NCBI RefSeq assembly: GCF_000949135.2
Contig: NZ_JTAN02000003.1
Location: 620,001 to 684,000, forward strand
DNA from: Burkholderia sp. USMB20
GTDB taxonomy: Bacteria > Pseudomonadota > Gammaproteobacteria > Burkholderiales > Burkholderiaceae
Direction: 5' to 3'
Length of the DNA stretch: 64,000 nucleotides
The notes below the pieces were generated by a model. The model did no database searches and was not told the origin of the DNA. It worked only from the letters and a program-made list of their open reading frames with translations. Below are positions 45,800 through 55,262 of this stretch, in pieces (position 1 is the first letter of the stretch; the number at the start of each line of letters is the position of its first letter). The position numbers and the translations under genes are program-made.

Positions 45800-46702
45800 A
45801 TGCCTGCCGACCTGCCCGACCTGAAGCTGCTTCAGCTTTTCGATCTCCTGTACGACGTGCGCAGCGTCACGCGCGTCGCCGAGCAACTGGGCCAGAGCCA
45901 GCCGACGGTCAGCATCTGGCTCGGGCACTTGAGGGAACACCTGCACGATCCGCTCTTCATCCGGACGCCCGGCGGCATGGCGCCGACCCCGCAGGCCGAC
46001 GCGCTGATCGGGCCATGCCGGGAAATTCTCGAATCCCTGCGGCGCTTCACCGCATGGGAGATCGCGTTCGATCCGGCGACGGCCCAGCGACGCTTTCGCA
46101 TCTGCATGACCGACGCGAGCCACATCACGCTGCTTCCGAGGCTGCTGGCCCATGTCCGGGCACAGGCGCCCGGCGTCCGGCTGGAAGCCGCGCGGATCGA
46201 CGGCAATACGGAACGCGCGCTCGAATCCGGCGAAGCCGATCTCGCGATCGGCTATGTGCCGTGGCTGGGTGGCGGCATTTATCAGCAGAAGCTGTACGAC
46301 CAGGACTGGGTATGCCTGGCCAACCGGCATCATCCGCGGATTCGCGGCCGCCTCGGGGCGAAGCAGTATCGTTCCGAAGGACATGTCGCCATTACCGCGG
46401 GAACCGGGGCGCAACTCCTCGAACAGGCGCTGCGGCAGGCGCGCATCGAGCGGGACGTCGTGCTGGAGTTGCCGGGTTTCCTGGGCTTGGGGGCGATCGT
46501 CCAGACGACCGACCTGATCACGACGCTACCGCGTCATATCGGCCAGACACTGGCCCAGGCGAGCGATCTGGCGGTTCATGCGTGTCCGATCCCGGTCGAC
46601 GGGTTTGCGGTACGACAGCATTGGCATGCGCGATATCACCATGAGGCCGGCAACCGCTGGCTGCGCGGCGTCGTGATTCAACTGTTCGGTGCATCGCATT
46701 GA
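45800..46702 (+). CDS. LysR-family transcriptional regulator
   Basis: A 300-residue LysR protein. The winged helix-turn-helix is at about 8-65 (LKLLQLFDLLYDVRSVTRVA, EQLGQSQPTVSIWLGHLRE) and the effector domain covers about 90-295. ATG 45800 gives the usual short N-terminus. It is divergent from the PanE-like operon and is its probable regulator, with an acid of the pathway as co-inducer. GHLRE-type wings replace the more usual SRLRE-type. No other target is evident nearby. Confidence 0.9.
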   Translation: MPADLPDLKLLQLFDLLYDVRSVTRVAEQLGQSQPTVSIWLGHLREHLHDPLFIRTPGGMAPTPQADALIGPCREILESLRRFTAWEIAFDPATAQRRFRICMTDASHITLLPRLLAHVRAQAPGVRLEAARIDGNTERALESGEADLAIGYVPWLGGGIYQQKLYDQDWVCLANRHHPRIRGRLGAKQYRSEGHVAITAGTGAQLLEQALRQARIERDVVLELPGFLGLGAIVQTTDLITTLPRHIGQTLAQASDLAVHACPIPVDGFAVRQHWHARYHHEAGNRWLRGVVIQLFGASH

Positions 46703-46929
46703 CTTGCGGGTTCGGCGTTCGCGACGGCCGGCGGACCGGCCGGCGCTCGATTGGATGCGAAACGTCCGGCAAGCAGTGTTTTTCGACGTTTTACGTCGAG
46801 GTTCGGCGCGGTTGAGATTTTTTCAGTCGCATCGAGGCGATATGATTTCTCCAGCCCCAACACCGTCGGCCGATCCATGAAGCGCGCCAGCATCGCTGCG
46901 ACGCGGCCCAGCAAGCACAAGAGAGTCGT
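46703..46929 (+). other. Intergenic region, no gene seen
   Basis: About 227 nt between the LysR gene and a hypothetical frame. It includes TTTTTCGACGTTTTACG (46779-46795) and a second T-rich patch at 46815-46825, either of which could belong to a promoter or terminator. I see no convincing short gene. Confidence 0.4.
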
Positions 46930-47610
46930 ATGCCGGACACGCCAATCGTCATCGTCGAACACGCCCGCAGGCGAACCGCTCAAGTCCGGGCCGGCGACGT
47001 CCCCGCCGCCTTGCAGGGCGGTCCCAAGTGGGTGTGCAGGATCGTCCCGGATCACGCACCGAGGTCCTGCGAAGGGCACCGATCCGCCGCAGGCACGGCT
47101 GAAACGCTCGGCCGACTGAAGCCTGCGAACGTCGCGTTGACGGACCCTGTCCCGAGCGCCGGCGGCTGGCTGGCGCGCTCGTCGACCGACGGAGCCGGCC
47201 GGTGTCGCGCGTATGCGCATCTCGGTGCGAACCGGATCCTCGAGATGGTCGGCATGCCGGGCGTCGGCCCGTGGCTCGACGAGCACGACACCTGGTGGCC
47301 CGGCGCGTACGAGTTGCCGCTGCTCGAACAGTTGTCCGCGAACGAGTCGCCTCTGCGCGACCTGCTGGGTGCGACAGCACCCGCCCATCTGCTGATGAGC
47401 CTGACCGAAGTCGACGGCACCGCACTCGTGACCGAATCGGACGATGGCATCGAGCGTCCGTTCCGAATTCCCGCGGGTGTGGATACGATCCATTTCGCGC
47501 CCGTACGTATCAGCGGGCCGGTGGCGCAGTGGCGCGAAACGCTCGTCACCGCGTTCGACCGTGTCCGGCATCTGGTCGGGCTCAGGTCGGCCCGCCCTTT
47601 CTATCTTTGA
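46930..47610 (+). CDS. Hypothetical protein upstream of an Lrp regulator
   Basis: A 226-residue frame from ATG 46930. The C-terminal 130 residues (HLGANRILEMVGMPGVGPWL onward, with HDTWWPGAYELPLLEQL and PAGVDTIHFAPVRISGP) look like genuine protein with regular GC-rich third positions; the N-terminal 95 residues are less protein-like, so the true start may lie downstream, for example near 47247. I do not recognise a domain. No signal peptide or membrane helix. It lies 31 nt before the Lrp gene on the same strand. A long antisense frame (46678-47850, minus) is judged a shadow. Confidence 0.45.
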   Translation: MPDTPIVIVEHARRRTAQVRAGDVPAALQGGPKWVCRIVPDHAPRSCEGHRSAAGTAETLGRLKPANVALTDPVPSAGGWLARSSTDGAGRCRAYAHLGANRILEMVGMPGVGPWLDEHDTWWPGAYELPLLEQLSANESPLRDLLGATAPAHLLMSLTEVDGTALVTESDDGIERPFRIPAGVDTIHFAPVRISGPVAQWRETLVTAFDRVRHLVGLRSARPFYL

Positions 47611-47641
47611 CGCAAGCCCCCGTTCTCCGGCAGACCACGCG

Positions 47642-48139
47642 ATGACCGACGCACTCGACTCCTTCGACCGCAAGATCCTGAATATCGTCCAGCGCGATTG
47701 CAGCGCGACCGCGGACGCCATTGCCGAACGGATCGGCCTGTCCACGTCGGCCGTGCAAAAGCGGCTGAAGCGCATGCGCACCGAAAAGATCATTTCGGCG
47801 GAAATCGCGGTGGTCGATCGTGCGGCGGTCGGCCGGCCGATGACGTTCATCGCCGCAATCGAGATCGAACGCGAAAACTACGAGACGGTCGCCAGGTTCC
47901 GCGAGTGGTCGAAGGCGCACGACGAGATCCAGCAGATCTACTACGTGACCGGCTCCGCCGACCTGATCGCGATCATCACCGCACGCGACGTCGAGGCGTA
48001 CGACCGGCTGTCCGCGCGGATCATGCAGAGCAATCCGATGATCCGCCGGATCAACACGAATGTCGTGCTGAGTGCGGTCAAGGTCGGGCTGTTCGTGCCG
48101 GTCGACAAGGACGGCGACGACGAACCGCCGGCCGCCTGA
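47642..48139 (+). CDS. Lrp/AsnC-family regulator
   Basis: A 165-residue Lrp-type regulator. The N-terminal helix-turn-helix (about 5-60) reads SFDRKILNIVQRDCSATADA and ERIGLSTSAVQKRLKRM; the C-terminal RAM ligand domain (about 70-150) has IYYVTGSADLIAIITARDVEAYDRL. It binds an amino acid and likely regulates the operon starting at 48290, 150 nt downstream, through the CGCATAA repeats there. A second Lrp gene closes that operon, so it is flanked by two such regulators. Confidence 0.92.
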   Translation: MTDALDSFDRKILNIVQRDCSATADAIAERIGLSTSAVQKRLKRMRTEKIISAEIAVVDRAAVGRPMTFIAAIEIERENYETVARFREWSKAHDEIQQIYYVTGSADLIAIITARDVEAYDRLSARIMQSNPMIRRINTNVVLSAVKVGLFVPVDKDGDDEPPAA

Positions 48140-48220
48140 CGGACTGGTTTCGCGCGGGACGGGCGATCCGTCCGTCCCGCATGACGAATCGCAATGAGTG
48201 ACGGCTTGAATCGGGCGAAA

Positions 48221-48248
48221 CGCATAATTTGAAAATCGATTCGCATAA
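48221..48248. promoter_or_regulatory. Two CGCATAA direct repeats spaced 21 bp
   Basis: CGCATAA occurs at 48221-48227 and 48242-48248, exactly 21 bp or two helical turns apart, in the AT-richest stretch of the region, 42 nt before the homoserine dehydrogenase-like start. Same-face spacing suits an oligomeric regulator such as the Lrp protein encoded upstream. Confidence 0.45.
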
Positions 48249-48289
48249 CTAACCTGTGTCGTGTGGTCAATGAACAGGAGATGATCGAG

Positions 48290-49369
48290 ATGGAACTCAA
48301 ACTGGCACTGGTCGGTTTCGGCGGAGTCAATCAGGGACTGGTCGAACTGCTCAAGAAGAAGCGCGCGATGCTGGGTGCGGCGGGACTCGACGTATCGGTG
48401 ACGATGGTCGCCGACCTGCGGCTCGGGATCGCGACGAATCCTCGCGGTATCGCGCTGGACGTGCTCGACGAAACCGCCCGGCGGGGCGTCGATGCCGAAG
48501 CGCTGCGTCGCGATCCCGGCACGCTGGTGTCGCCGGACGTCGGCCTCGGTGCGGTGCTGAAGGCCATCGCGTCGGAACACGTGGACGTCGTCATCGAGGC
48601 GACCTTCACCGATCCGACCACCGGTGAGCCCGCGCTGTCGCATTGCCGTACCGCGCTCGAATGCGGCAAGCACGTGATCACGACCAACAAGGGGCCGATC
48701 GCGCTCGCGCAGCCGGCACTGGCGCGGATTGCCGCGCAATCGGGTGCGTGTGTGATGTACGAGGGCACGGTGATGAGCGGCACGCCGGTGCTGCGGCAGC
48801 TCGCGACCTCGCTGCGCGGCTGCGACATCCGCGGCTTCGCCGGCATCCTGAACGGCACGTCGAACTACGTGCTCGGCGAGGTCGAGGCCGGCGCGAGCTT
48901 CGATGCGGCGATCCGCGATGCGCAGCAGCGCGGCTATGCGGAGGCGAACCCGGCGGCCGACGTCAACGGTTCGGACGTACAGCTGAAGGTCGTCATTCTG
49001 GCGAACGCACTGTGGAATGCCGGCCTCGAGCGCGCCGACGTGACGTGCCGCGGCATCGTGGAATTGACCGAGCAAGACGTGCGCGCGGCGGCGGCGGAGC
49101 GCATGTCCTGGCGGTTGATCGGCTCTGCCATCCGCCATCCGGACGGCACCGTTACCGCGAGCGTCGAGCCGCGCAAGCTGCCGGCCGGCCATCCGCTGCT
49201 GGCCGCGAGCGGCGTGACGAACGCGATCACGTTCGACACCGACGTGCTCGGTGGCGTGACGATCAGCGGGCCGGGTGCCGGGCGCGAGGAAACGGCGTTC
49301 GCGATCCTCTCCGACCTGATCGAACTGGCGGACCGGATTGGCGCGGCCTCGCACGAGGTGGCGGCATGA
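48290..49369 (+). CDS. Homoserine dehydrogenase-family protein, no ACT domain
   Basis: A 359-residue protein of the homoserine dehydrogenase family, which interconverts homoserine and aspartate semialdehyde. [13 protein letters not shown] begins the Rossmann fold, Lys134 in TNKGPIAL, then [20 protein letters not shown], and the catalytic Asp224, Asp229 and Lys233 in [14 protein letters not shown]. The usual DP before Asp224 is NP. There is no C-terminal ACT regulatory domain, in contrast to the usual proteobacterial biosynthetic enzyme, so feedback by threonine is unlikely. ATG 48290 has AGGAG nine bases upstream. Its stop overlaps the aldehyde dehydrogenase start (ATGA). A catabolic role is inferred from context. 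Confidence 0.88.
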   Translation: MELKLALVGFGGVNQGLVELLKKKRAMLGAAGLDVSVTMVADLRLGIATNPRGIALDVLDETARRGVDAEALRRDPGTLVSPDVGLGAVLKAIASEHVDVVIEATFTDPTTGEPALSHCRTALECGKHVITTNKGPIALAQPALARIAAQSGACVMYEGTVMSGTPVLRQLATSLRGCDIRGFAGILNGTSNYVLGEVEAGASFDAAIRDAQQRGYAEANPAADVNGSDVQLKVVILANALWNAGLERADVTCRGIVELTEQDVRAAAAERMSWRLIGSAIRHPDGTVTASVEPRKLPAGHPLLAASGVTNAITFDTDVLGGVTISGPGAGREETAFAILSDLIELADRIGAASHEVAA

Positions 49370-50796
49370 GCGCGCGCGATGCGGTGATGAGCGACTGCAC
49401 GGGAGCCGGCGTGGCCGATGTGCGATCGCCGTATGACGGCTCGACCGTCGGCCAGGTTCGTCTGTCGCGAGCCGATGCGGCGCCGCTCCTCGTCGAGCGC
49501 GCGCTCGACGGCGCGCGCGCGGCCGCAACCATGTCGCGCAGCCAGCGGGCCGACCTCCTGTTTCGCGCAGCCTCGAGCGTGGAGGCACAAGCGGAGACAT
49601 TCGCACGCACGATCGCGCTGGAGGCGGGCAAGCCGCTGCGGCAGGCCCGCAAGGAAGTCGCGCGCTGCGTAAACACGCTGCGCCTGTCGGGCGAGGAAGC
49701 GAAACGACTCAACGGCGAGACGATCCCGTTCGACGGGTATCCCGGCTCGGAGGATCGCAGCGGCTACTACACGCTGGAGCCGCTGGGCGTGATTCTCGCG
49801 ATCACGCCCTTCAACGACCCGCTGAACCTCGTCGCACACAAGCTCGGGCCGGCGCTCGCGACCGGCAATGCGGTCATCCTGAAGCCCTCGTTGCTCGCGC
49901 CGCTGTCCGCACAGGCGCTCGTCGAGGTCCTGTGGGAAGCCGGTGCGCCGCGCGCCGCGCTGCAGATCGTGCACGGCGGCGCGGATCTCGCGTCCGCGCT
50001 GGTGCGCGACCGGCGGATCCGGATGGTGACCTTTACCGGTGGCCCGCAGACCGGCGAGGCCATCACGCGCGATGCGGGACTCAAGAAGATCGCGATGGAC
50101 CTTGGCGGCAATGCGCCGGTGATCGTCATGGCCGACTGCGACCTGAAGGATGCCGCCGAATCGTGCGTGTCGGGCGCGTTCTGGGCGGCGGGGCAGAACT
50201 GCATCGGCACGCAGCGGATCTTCGTCGCCGAGGCCGCGTACGAGCCGTTCGTGCGGTATTTCGTCGAACTGACCGGCAGGATGGTCGTCGGCGATCCGCT
50301 GGACGATGCGACCGACATGGGGCCGATGATCGGCGAGGAGCAGGCGATCCGCATCGAGCAGTGGGTCGCCGAAGCCGTGTCGCGCGGTGCGACGGTGCTG
50401 ACCGGCCATCGGCGACGCGGGGCGCTGTATGAACCGACGGTGCTCGCGGATGTGCCGCACGACGCGCGTGTCTGGACCGACGAGGTATTCGCGCCGGTCG
50501 TGACGATCGAGAAATTCACCGACCTGCAGCAGGCGCTCGACGCGGCCAACGCGTCGGAGAGCTGCCTGCATGCAGGCGTGTTCACCAACCGCCTGGAGGT
50601 GGCGCTCGGCGCGGCCGAGCGCCTGCAGGCGGGCGGCGTGATGATCAACGATTCGTCCGATTACCGCTTCGACGGCATGCCGTTCGGCGGATTCAAGCAT
50701 GGGTCGCTAGGCCGCGAAGGCGTTCGGTTCGCGATGACGGACATGACGCAGCCGAAGGTGGTCTGCTTCAGGCGCAACCGGCGGCTGTCTAGCTGA
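49366..50796 (+). CDS. Aldehyde dehydrogenase family protein
   Basis: A 476-residue NAD(P)-dependent aldehyde dehydrogenase. Asn150 in PFNDPLN, Lys173 in ILKPS and catalytic Cys279 in [13 protein letters not shown] are present. At the position of the usual general-base Glu (LELGG) it reads MDLGGNAP, with Asp245. The C-terminal part ([25 protein letters not shown]) resembles the phosphonoacetaldehyde/glyceraldehyde branch. It is coupled to the homoserine dehydrogenase-like gene and may oxidise aspartate semialdehyde to aspartate or another semialdehyde. Substrate by inference only. Confidence 0.88.
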   Translation: MSARDAVMSDCTGAGVADVRSPYDGSTVGQVRLSRADAAPLLVERALDGARAAATMSRSQRADLLFRAASSVEAQAETFARTIALEAGKPLRQARKEVARCVNTLRLSGEEAKRLNGETIPFDGYPGSEDRSGYYTLEPLGVILAITPFNDPLNLVAHKLGPALATGNAVILKPSLLAPLSAQALVEVLWEAGAPRAALQIVHGGADLASALVRDRRIRMVTFTGGPQTGEAITRDAGLKKIAMDLGGNAPVIVMADCDLKDAAESCVSGAFWAAGQNCIGTQRIFVAEAAYEPFVRYFVELTGRMVVGDPLDDATDMGPMIGEEQAIRIEQWVAEAVSRGATVLTGHRRRGALYEPTVLADVPHDARVWTDEVFAPVVTIEKFTDLQQALDAANASESCLHAGVFTNRLEVALGAAERLQAGGVMINDSSDYRFDGMPFGGFKHGSLGREGVRFAMTDMTQPKVVCFRRNRRLSS

Positions 50797-50876
50797 TGCG
50801 CAAGCGCGGGCCCCTCGCGGGCCGGCGCGGCGCGAACCGGAGCGTTGTGAGCAACGTATCGAGGAAGGAGTCGAGG

Positions 50877-51674
50877 ATGCCAGCAGCAATTCCTGCATGC
50901 AAACCGGCGGCGGACGCGCTGGTGGTCGAGGATATTCACAAGTCGTTCGGCGGTGTCGAGGTGCTGAAGGGCATCTCGTTGACCGCGAAGAATCACGAGG
51001 TCGTGTCGATCCTCGGCAGCAGCGGGTCGGGGAAAAGTACCTTCCTCAGGTGCATCAACCTGCTGGAAATGCCCGACCGAGGCCGGATCTGCGTGAACGG
51101 CGAAACGCTCGCGCTGAAACAGGCGGGCCGCGACGGCGCGCTCGTTGCGGCCGACGCGCGGCAGGTGATGCGCGTGCGCCGCAGGCTCGCGATGGTGTTC
51201 CAGCAGTTCAATCTGTGGGCGCACATGACCGTGCTGCAGAACGTGATGTTCGTGCCGGTGCGCGTGCTCGGCGTGCCGAAGCGCGACGCCCGCGACAAGG
51301 CGATCGCGATGCTCGAACGGGTCGGGCTCGCCGGCAAGTGCGAACACTATCCGAACCAGCTGTCGGGCGGCCAGCAGCAGCGCGTCGCGATTGCGCGTGC
51401 GCTCGCGACCGACCCCGACGTGATGCTGTTCGACGAGCCGACGTCGGCGCTCGATCCGGAACTCGTCGGCGAAGTGTTGAAAGTGATGCGCTCGCTGGCC
51501 GACGAGGGACGCACGATGCTCGTCGTCACGCACGAGATGGGGTTCGCGCGCGAGGTCGCGAACCGCGTCGTGTTCGTCCACCAGGGACGAATCGAGGAAG
51601 ACGGCAGTCCTGACGAAGTGTTCGCGAGCCAGAAATCGCCGCGGTTCCAGAAGTTTCTGTCCAGCATCATTTGA
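50877..51674 (+). CDS. Polar amino acid ABC ATPase (HisP/GlnQ-like)
   Basis: A 265-residue ATPase with Walker [14 protein letters not shown], signature [14 protein letters not shown], Walker [15 protein letters not shown] and the switch His in [11 protein letters not shown]. The N-terminus ([14 protein letters not shown]) precedes the domain. ATG 50877 has AAGGAG upstream. It powers the importer whose SBP and permeases follow (31-nt gap to the SBP). The insertion around [21 protein letters not shown] is typical of histidine/lysine/arginine-type ATPases. Confidence 0.92.
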   Translation: MPAAIPACKPAADALVVEDIHKSFGGVEVLKGISLTAKNHEVVSILGSSGSGKSTFLRCINLLEMPDRGRICVNGETLALKQAGRDGALVAADARQVMRVRRRLAMVFQQFNLWAHMTVLQNVMFVPVRVLGVPKRDARDKAIAMLERVGLAGKCEHYPNQLSGGQQQRVAIARALATDPDVMLFDEPTSALDPELVGEVLKVMRSLADEGRTMLVVTHEMGFAREVANRVVFVHQGRIEEDGSPDEVFASQKSPRFQKFLSSII

Positions 51675-51705
51675 TGCGGATTCAATGCCAACCGGAGAGG
51701 AAACC

Positions 51706-52485
51706 ATGAAAAAGCTGCTTCAGTCGCTGTGCGTGGGCGCGGCATTGCTCGGATCGGTCGCGCAGGCCGAGCAGGTCGTGCGGGTCGGCACCCTCGCCGA
51801 CTACGCGCCGTTCGAATACAAGGATGCCTCCGGCAAGCTGCAGGGCATGGAGATCGACATCGGCAAGAAGATGTGCGACACGATGAAGGTCAAGTGCCAG
51901 TGGGTGACGATGGATTTCGACGCGCTGATTCCGGCACTCAAGGCGAAGCAGATCGATGCGGTGCTCGCGCAAATGTCGAAGACGCCGGAGCGCGAGCAGT
52001 CGGTGGACTTCACGCGCATCGTCACGACGGCGCCCGTGCAGCTCGTCGCGAAGCAGGGCTCCGGCATCACGGAAAACGCCGCCACGCTGCGCGGCAAGAC
52101 GATCGGCGTTCAGACGGCCTCGACGCACGAATCCTATCTGCGCCGCCGCCTGCCGGCGAGCAAGTCGGGGATCGACGTGAAGGTCTATCAGACGCTCGAC
52201 GAGGCCTGGCTCGATCTCGAGGCCGGGCGCGTCGATGCGGTATTCGCCGACAACACGGTCGCGTACGACTGGCTGACGAAGGCCGGCAGGAAGGCAGGCT
52301 TCGGCTTCGTCGGCAAGCCGATCGCCGATGCGGAGATCTTCGGCGACGGTACGGCGATCGCGGTGCGCAAGGGCGACGCGCCGCTGAAGGCGCTGTTCGA
52401 CAAGGGCATCGCGCAGGTGCAGGCGGACGGTACGTTCGCCGCGGCCAACAAGCGCTATTTCCCGTTCAGCATCGCGCCGCAATAA
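51706..52485 (+). CDS. Polar amino acid ABC substrate-binding protein (SBP_bac_3)
   Basis: A 259-residue periplasmic binding protein. ATG 51706 (GGAG upstream) gives a signal peptide MKKLLQSLCVGAALLGSVAQAE. The mature part has VRVGTLADYAPFEYKDASGK, GMEIDIGKKMC, CQWVTMDFDALIPALKAKQIDA and GKTIGVQTASTHESYL. It looks like a basic or polar amino acid binder. In this operon homoserine, S-methylmethionine or methionine-like ligands are plausible. The permease genes follow after 72 nt. Confidence 0.92.
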   Translation: MKKLLQSLCVGAALLGSVAQAEQVVRVGTLADYAPFEYKDASGKLQGMEIDIGKKMCDTMKVKCQWVTMDFDALIPALKAKQIDAVLAQMSKTPEREQSVDFTRIVTTAPVQLVAKQGSGITENAATLRGKTIGVQTASTHESYLRRRLPASKSGIDVKVYQTLDEAWLDLEAGRVDAVFADNTVAYDWLTKAGRKAGFGFVGKPIADAEIFGDGTAIAVRKGDAPLKALFDKGIAQVQADGTFAAANKRYFPFSIAPQ

Positions 52486-52557
52486 CCGCGCAGCGGTCCC
52501 GCGCGGGCGCCGGACGGCGGCCCGCGCGGTCCCGGCCTTACACGGAGCGACATTACG

Positions 52558-53235
52558 ATGGATATCCTGGTGAACTACGGCGCGCAGATCGCGGCTGGTG
52601 CGCTCGTCACGCTGGAGCTGGCGGTCGCCGCGCTGTGCGTCGGCATGCTGCTCGGCATCGCCGGTGCGTCGGCAAAACTGTCGAGCCTCGGGTGGCTCAG
52701 GCATGCGACCTATGCGCTGACCAATTTCCTGCGCGGCATTCCCGAGTTCCTGATCCTGTTGATCTGCTACTTCGGGCTGTCGCATTTTCTCAACGCGCAA
52801 TTCGATGGCGCCGTTGTCATCAGCCCGTTCTCCGCCGGCGTGATCGCGCTCGCCGTGGTGTTCGGCGCGTACTCGTCGGAGATGTTCCGCGGCGCGTTCA
52901 GCGCGGTGCCGGCCGGCCAGATCGAGGCCGCGCGCGCGTACGGGATGACACGCCTGCAGACGCTGTGGTACGTGCGGCTGCCGCAGGCGTGGCGCATCTG
53001 CCTGCCGAGCCTGAACAACATGTGGCAGAACCTGCTGAAGGACACCTCGCTGGTGTCGATCGTCGGGCTCGAGGACATGTTGCGCAAGGCCAACATCGCC
53101 GCGCAGTTCACCAAGCAGCCATTCGTCTTCTACGTGGCGGTCGGAGTCGTCTATTTCGGCTTTCTCGCCGCATCAAACCCCGTGTTCGCGTGGCTCGAGC
53201 GCAGCGCGGGCCGCGGTTACGCAGCACGCACCTGA
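52558..53235 (+). CDS. Polar amino acid ABC permease (HisQ-like)
   Basis: A 225-residue permease with about five helices; NFLRGIPEFLILLICYFGLS and the docking loop PAGQIEAARAYGMTRLQTLWYVRLP are diagnostic, with NLLKDTSLVSIVGLEDM after it. It forms a heterodimer with the next permease (13-nt gap), powered by the ATPase at 50877. Confidence 0.92.
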   Translation: MDILVNYGAQIAAGALVTLELAVAALCVGMLLGIAGASAKLSSLGWLRHATYALTNFLRGIPEFLILLICYFGLSHFLNAQFDGAVVISPFSAGVIALAVVFGAYSSEMFRGAFSAVPAGQIEAARAYGMTRLQTLWYVRLPQAWRICLPSLNNMWQNLLKDTSLVSIVGLEDMLRKANIAAQFTKQPFVFYVAVGVVYFGFLAASNPVFAWLERSAGRGYAART

Positions 53236-53248
53236 GGAGGGCCATCTG

Positions 53249-53944
53249 ATGAACGACTTTGTTTCCCTCATCGCGCAGTCCGGCCCGGACGTCGCGCGCG
53301 GCATCTGGATCACGCTCGAGCTGCTGGTGCTGTCGTGCACCCTGGCGTTCGCGCTCGCGGTGCCGCTGGCGGTCGCGCGCACGTCGGCGTGCCGCTGGCT
53401 GTCGACGCCGAGCCGGCTGTTCATGTCGGTGTTTCGCGGCACGCCGCTGCTGGTGCAGATTTTCGTGCTGTATTACGGGCTCGCGCAGTTCTCGCTCGTG
53501 CGTGCATCGCCTCTGTGGCTGCTGGTCGGCGGATCGTTCTCGTGTGCGTTGTGCGCGCTGACGCTCAATCTCGCGGCCTACATGGCCGAAGACATCCGCG
53601 GCGGGATCGCAGGCGTTCCCACCGGCGAGAAGGAGGCCGCGCTCGCGTTCGGGATGAGCCGCTTCATGCTCACCTGGTTCGTGATCGTGCCGCGCGCGAT
53701 CGGCATCGTCGCGCCGACGCTCGGCAACGAGATCGTGCTGCAGCTGAAATCGACCGCGCTTGCCAGCACGATTACCGTGCTCGACCTCACCGGTGTCGCG
53801 CGACGCATCTCCATCGAAACCTATACGACCGACGCGCTGATGCTGGCCGGCATCGTGTACGTCGGTATCACTGCGGTACTTTCGACCGTGCTCAAACGTG
53901 TCGAAGGTCTGCTGAATCGCCATCTGGGCAGCGTGCGTGTCTGA
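53249..53944 (+). CDS. Polar amino acid ABC permease (HisM-like)
   Basis: A 231-residue permease with FMSVFRGTPLLVQIFVLYYGLA, the docking loop PTGEKEAALAFGMSRFMLTW and LQLKSTALASTITVLDLTG, typical of HisM. GAGGAGG precedes ATG 53249. It completes the importer: ATPase, SBP, HisQ, HisM, in that order. The PLP enzyme gene starts 44 nt later, making this a transporter/enzyme operon. Confidence 0.92.
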   Translation: MNDFVSLIAQSGPDVARGIWITLELLVLSCTLAFALAVPLAVARTSACRWLSTPSRLFMSVFRGTPLLVQIFVLYYGLAQFSLVRASPLWLLVGGSFSCALCALTLNLAAYMAEDIRGGIAGVPTGEKEAALAFGMSRFMLTWFVIVPRAIGIVAPTLGNEIVLQLKSTALASTITVLDLTGVARRISIETYTTDALMLAGIVYVGITAVLSTVLKRVEGLLNRHLGSVRV

Positions 53945-53988
53945 CGGGCGCCGCATGAACGCGACACAACGAACGATCCGAGGACGAC

Positions 53989-55158
53989 ATGGGATACAAG
54001 CTTGAAACGCTGGCGCTCGCCGCGGACCGCGACGTGACCGACGAGAAGTCGGTCGCGCCGGCGATCCACTATTCGGCGGTGTTCAAGGCAGCCGGCAGCG
54101 AGGAATTCGCGGAGATGTCGAGCGTGCCGCAGCATCCGCGCAACTACACGCGCTACGGCAATCCGGTTCACGAGCGCGTGAAGGCGGTCATGGCGGAGCT
54201 CGAGGGCACCGAGACCGCGCTCGTCACGGCATCCGGCATGGGCGCGATCGCGACCGCGATCCTCAGTGTCGTGAAGGCCGGCGATCACGTCGTCGGCCAG
54301 ACGCGTCATTACATGAGCACCACGAAGCTGCTCGACGACATGCTGCGCCGGTTCGGCGTCGAGGTGACGTTCGTCGACCAGACCGACGTGGTCGCGTTCG
54401 ATCGCGCGATCCGGCCGAACACACGGCTGATCGTGCTCGAGTCGCCGGTCAACCCGCTGCTGCTCGTGACCGACATCGCCGCGGTGACCGAGATCGCCAG
54501 AGCCCGCGGCATCCTCACGCTCGCGGACAACACGTTCGCGTCGCCGATCAACCAGCAGCCGCACCGGCTCGGTGTCGACATCGTCGTGCACAGCGCGACC
54601 AAGTATCTGGGCGGCCATCACGACCTGACGGGCGGCGTGATCTGCACGAGCCGCGTGCTCGCCGAGCAGATCTGGCATACGCACATCACGCTCGGGTCGG
54701 TGCTGTCGCCGATGGACGCGTGGCTGCTGCTGCGCGGGCTGCGCACGCTGCCGATGCGCGTCGAGCGGATCAATGCGAACGCTCAGGCGCTCGCCGAATT
54801 CCTCGAGGCGCACGCGAAGATCGAGCGTGTGTTCTATCCGGGCCTGCGCAGCCATCCGCAGCATGGGCTCGCGTGCCGGCAGATGCGCGGTTTCGGCGGC
54901 GTGGTCGCGTTCGGCGTGCGGGGAAGCTACGGCGAAGCGCAGCGCTTCGTCGAGGCGCTGCGCCTGCCGCTGAATGCAGGCAATCTCGGCGGCGTCGATT
55001 CGCTCGCGATCCATACGGCATCGATGTGGGCGGGCACGATGTCGGCGGAGCAGATGCGCGCTGCCGACATTCCGCTCAATTTCATCCGCTATTCGGTCGG
55101 CATCGAGCACATCGACGACCTGAAAAGCGATATCGCGCAAGCATTGGAGCAGATCTGA
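53989..55158 (+). CDS. Transsulfuration-type PLP enzyme (Cys/Met metabolism family)
   Basis: A 389-residue cystathionine gamma-synthase/lyase-like PLP enzyme. YTRYGNPVHERVKAVMAELEG (53-73), Asp180 (pyridine-nitrogen partner), and the Schiff-base Lys205 in HSATKYLGGHHDLTGG define the family. At the loop usually read as YGGT (synthase/lyase) or YGCT (methionine gamma-lyase) it has HYMSTT (107-112), so the gamma-lyase Cys is a Ser. It may act on homocysteine, O-acylhomoserine or cystathionine. The substrate is unclear, but the homocysteine methyltransferase 104 nt downstream points to homocysteine chemistry. Confidence 0.88.
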   Translation: MGYKLETLALAADRDVTDEKSVAPAIHYSAVFKAAGSEEFAEMSSVPQHPRNYTRYGNPVHERVKAVMAELEGTETALVTASGMGAIATAILSVVKAGDHVVGQTRHYMSTTKLLDDMLRRFGVEVTFVDQTDVVAFDRAIRPNTRLIVLESPVNPLLLVTDIAAVTEIARARGILTLADNTFASPINQQPHRLGVDIVVHSATKYLGGHHDLTGGVICTSRVLAEQIWHTHITLGSVLSPMDAWLLLRGLRTLPMRVERINANAQALAEFLEAHAKIERVFYPGLRSHPQHGLACRQMRGFGGVVAFGVRGSYGEAQRFVEALRLPLNAGNLGGVDSLAIHTASMWAGTMSAEQMRAADIPLNFIRYSVGIEHIDDLKSDIAQALEQI

Positions 55159-55262
55159 CACGGACCCGCGCGCACGCTCGGTCGACGCCCCACGCGCGTC
55201 GCACCGACCTTTGAATCGATGCGGGCACGAGCTGCGCGGATTGCAACGACGGAGCACGGACT

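Noticed and set aside
46678-47850. A 390-codon minus-strand frame over the Lrp start
   Set aside because: It overlaps the well-supported Lrp gene and has no recognisable motif. The plus-strand frame 46930-47610 was kept instead, at low confidence.
48263-48289. Starts at 48263 or 48281 for the homoserine dehydrogenase-like gene
   Set aside because: AGGAG abuts 48281 directly and is ideally spaced for 48290, which also begins the Rossmann fold at the expected place.
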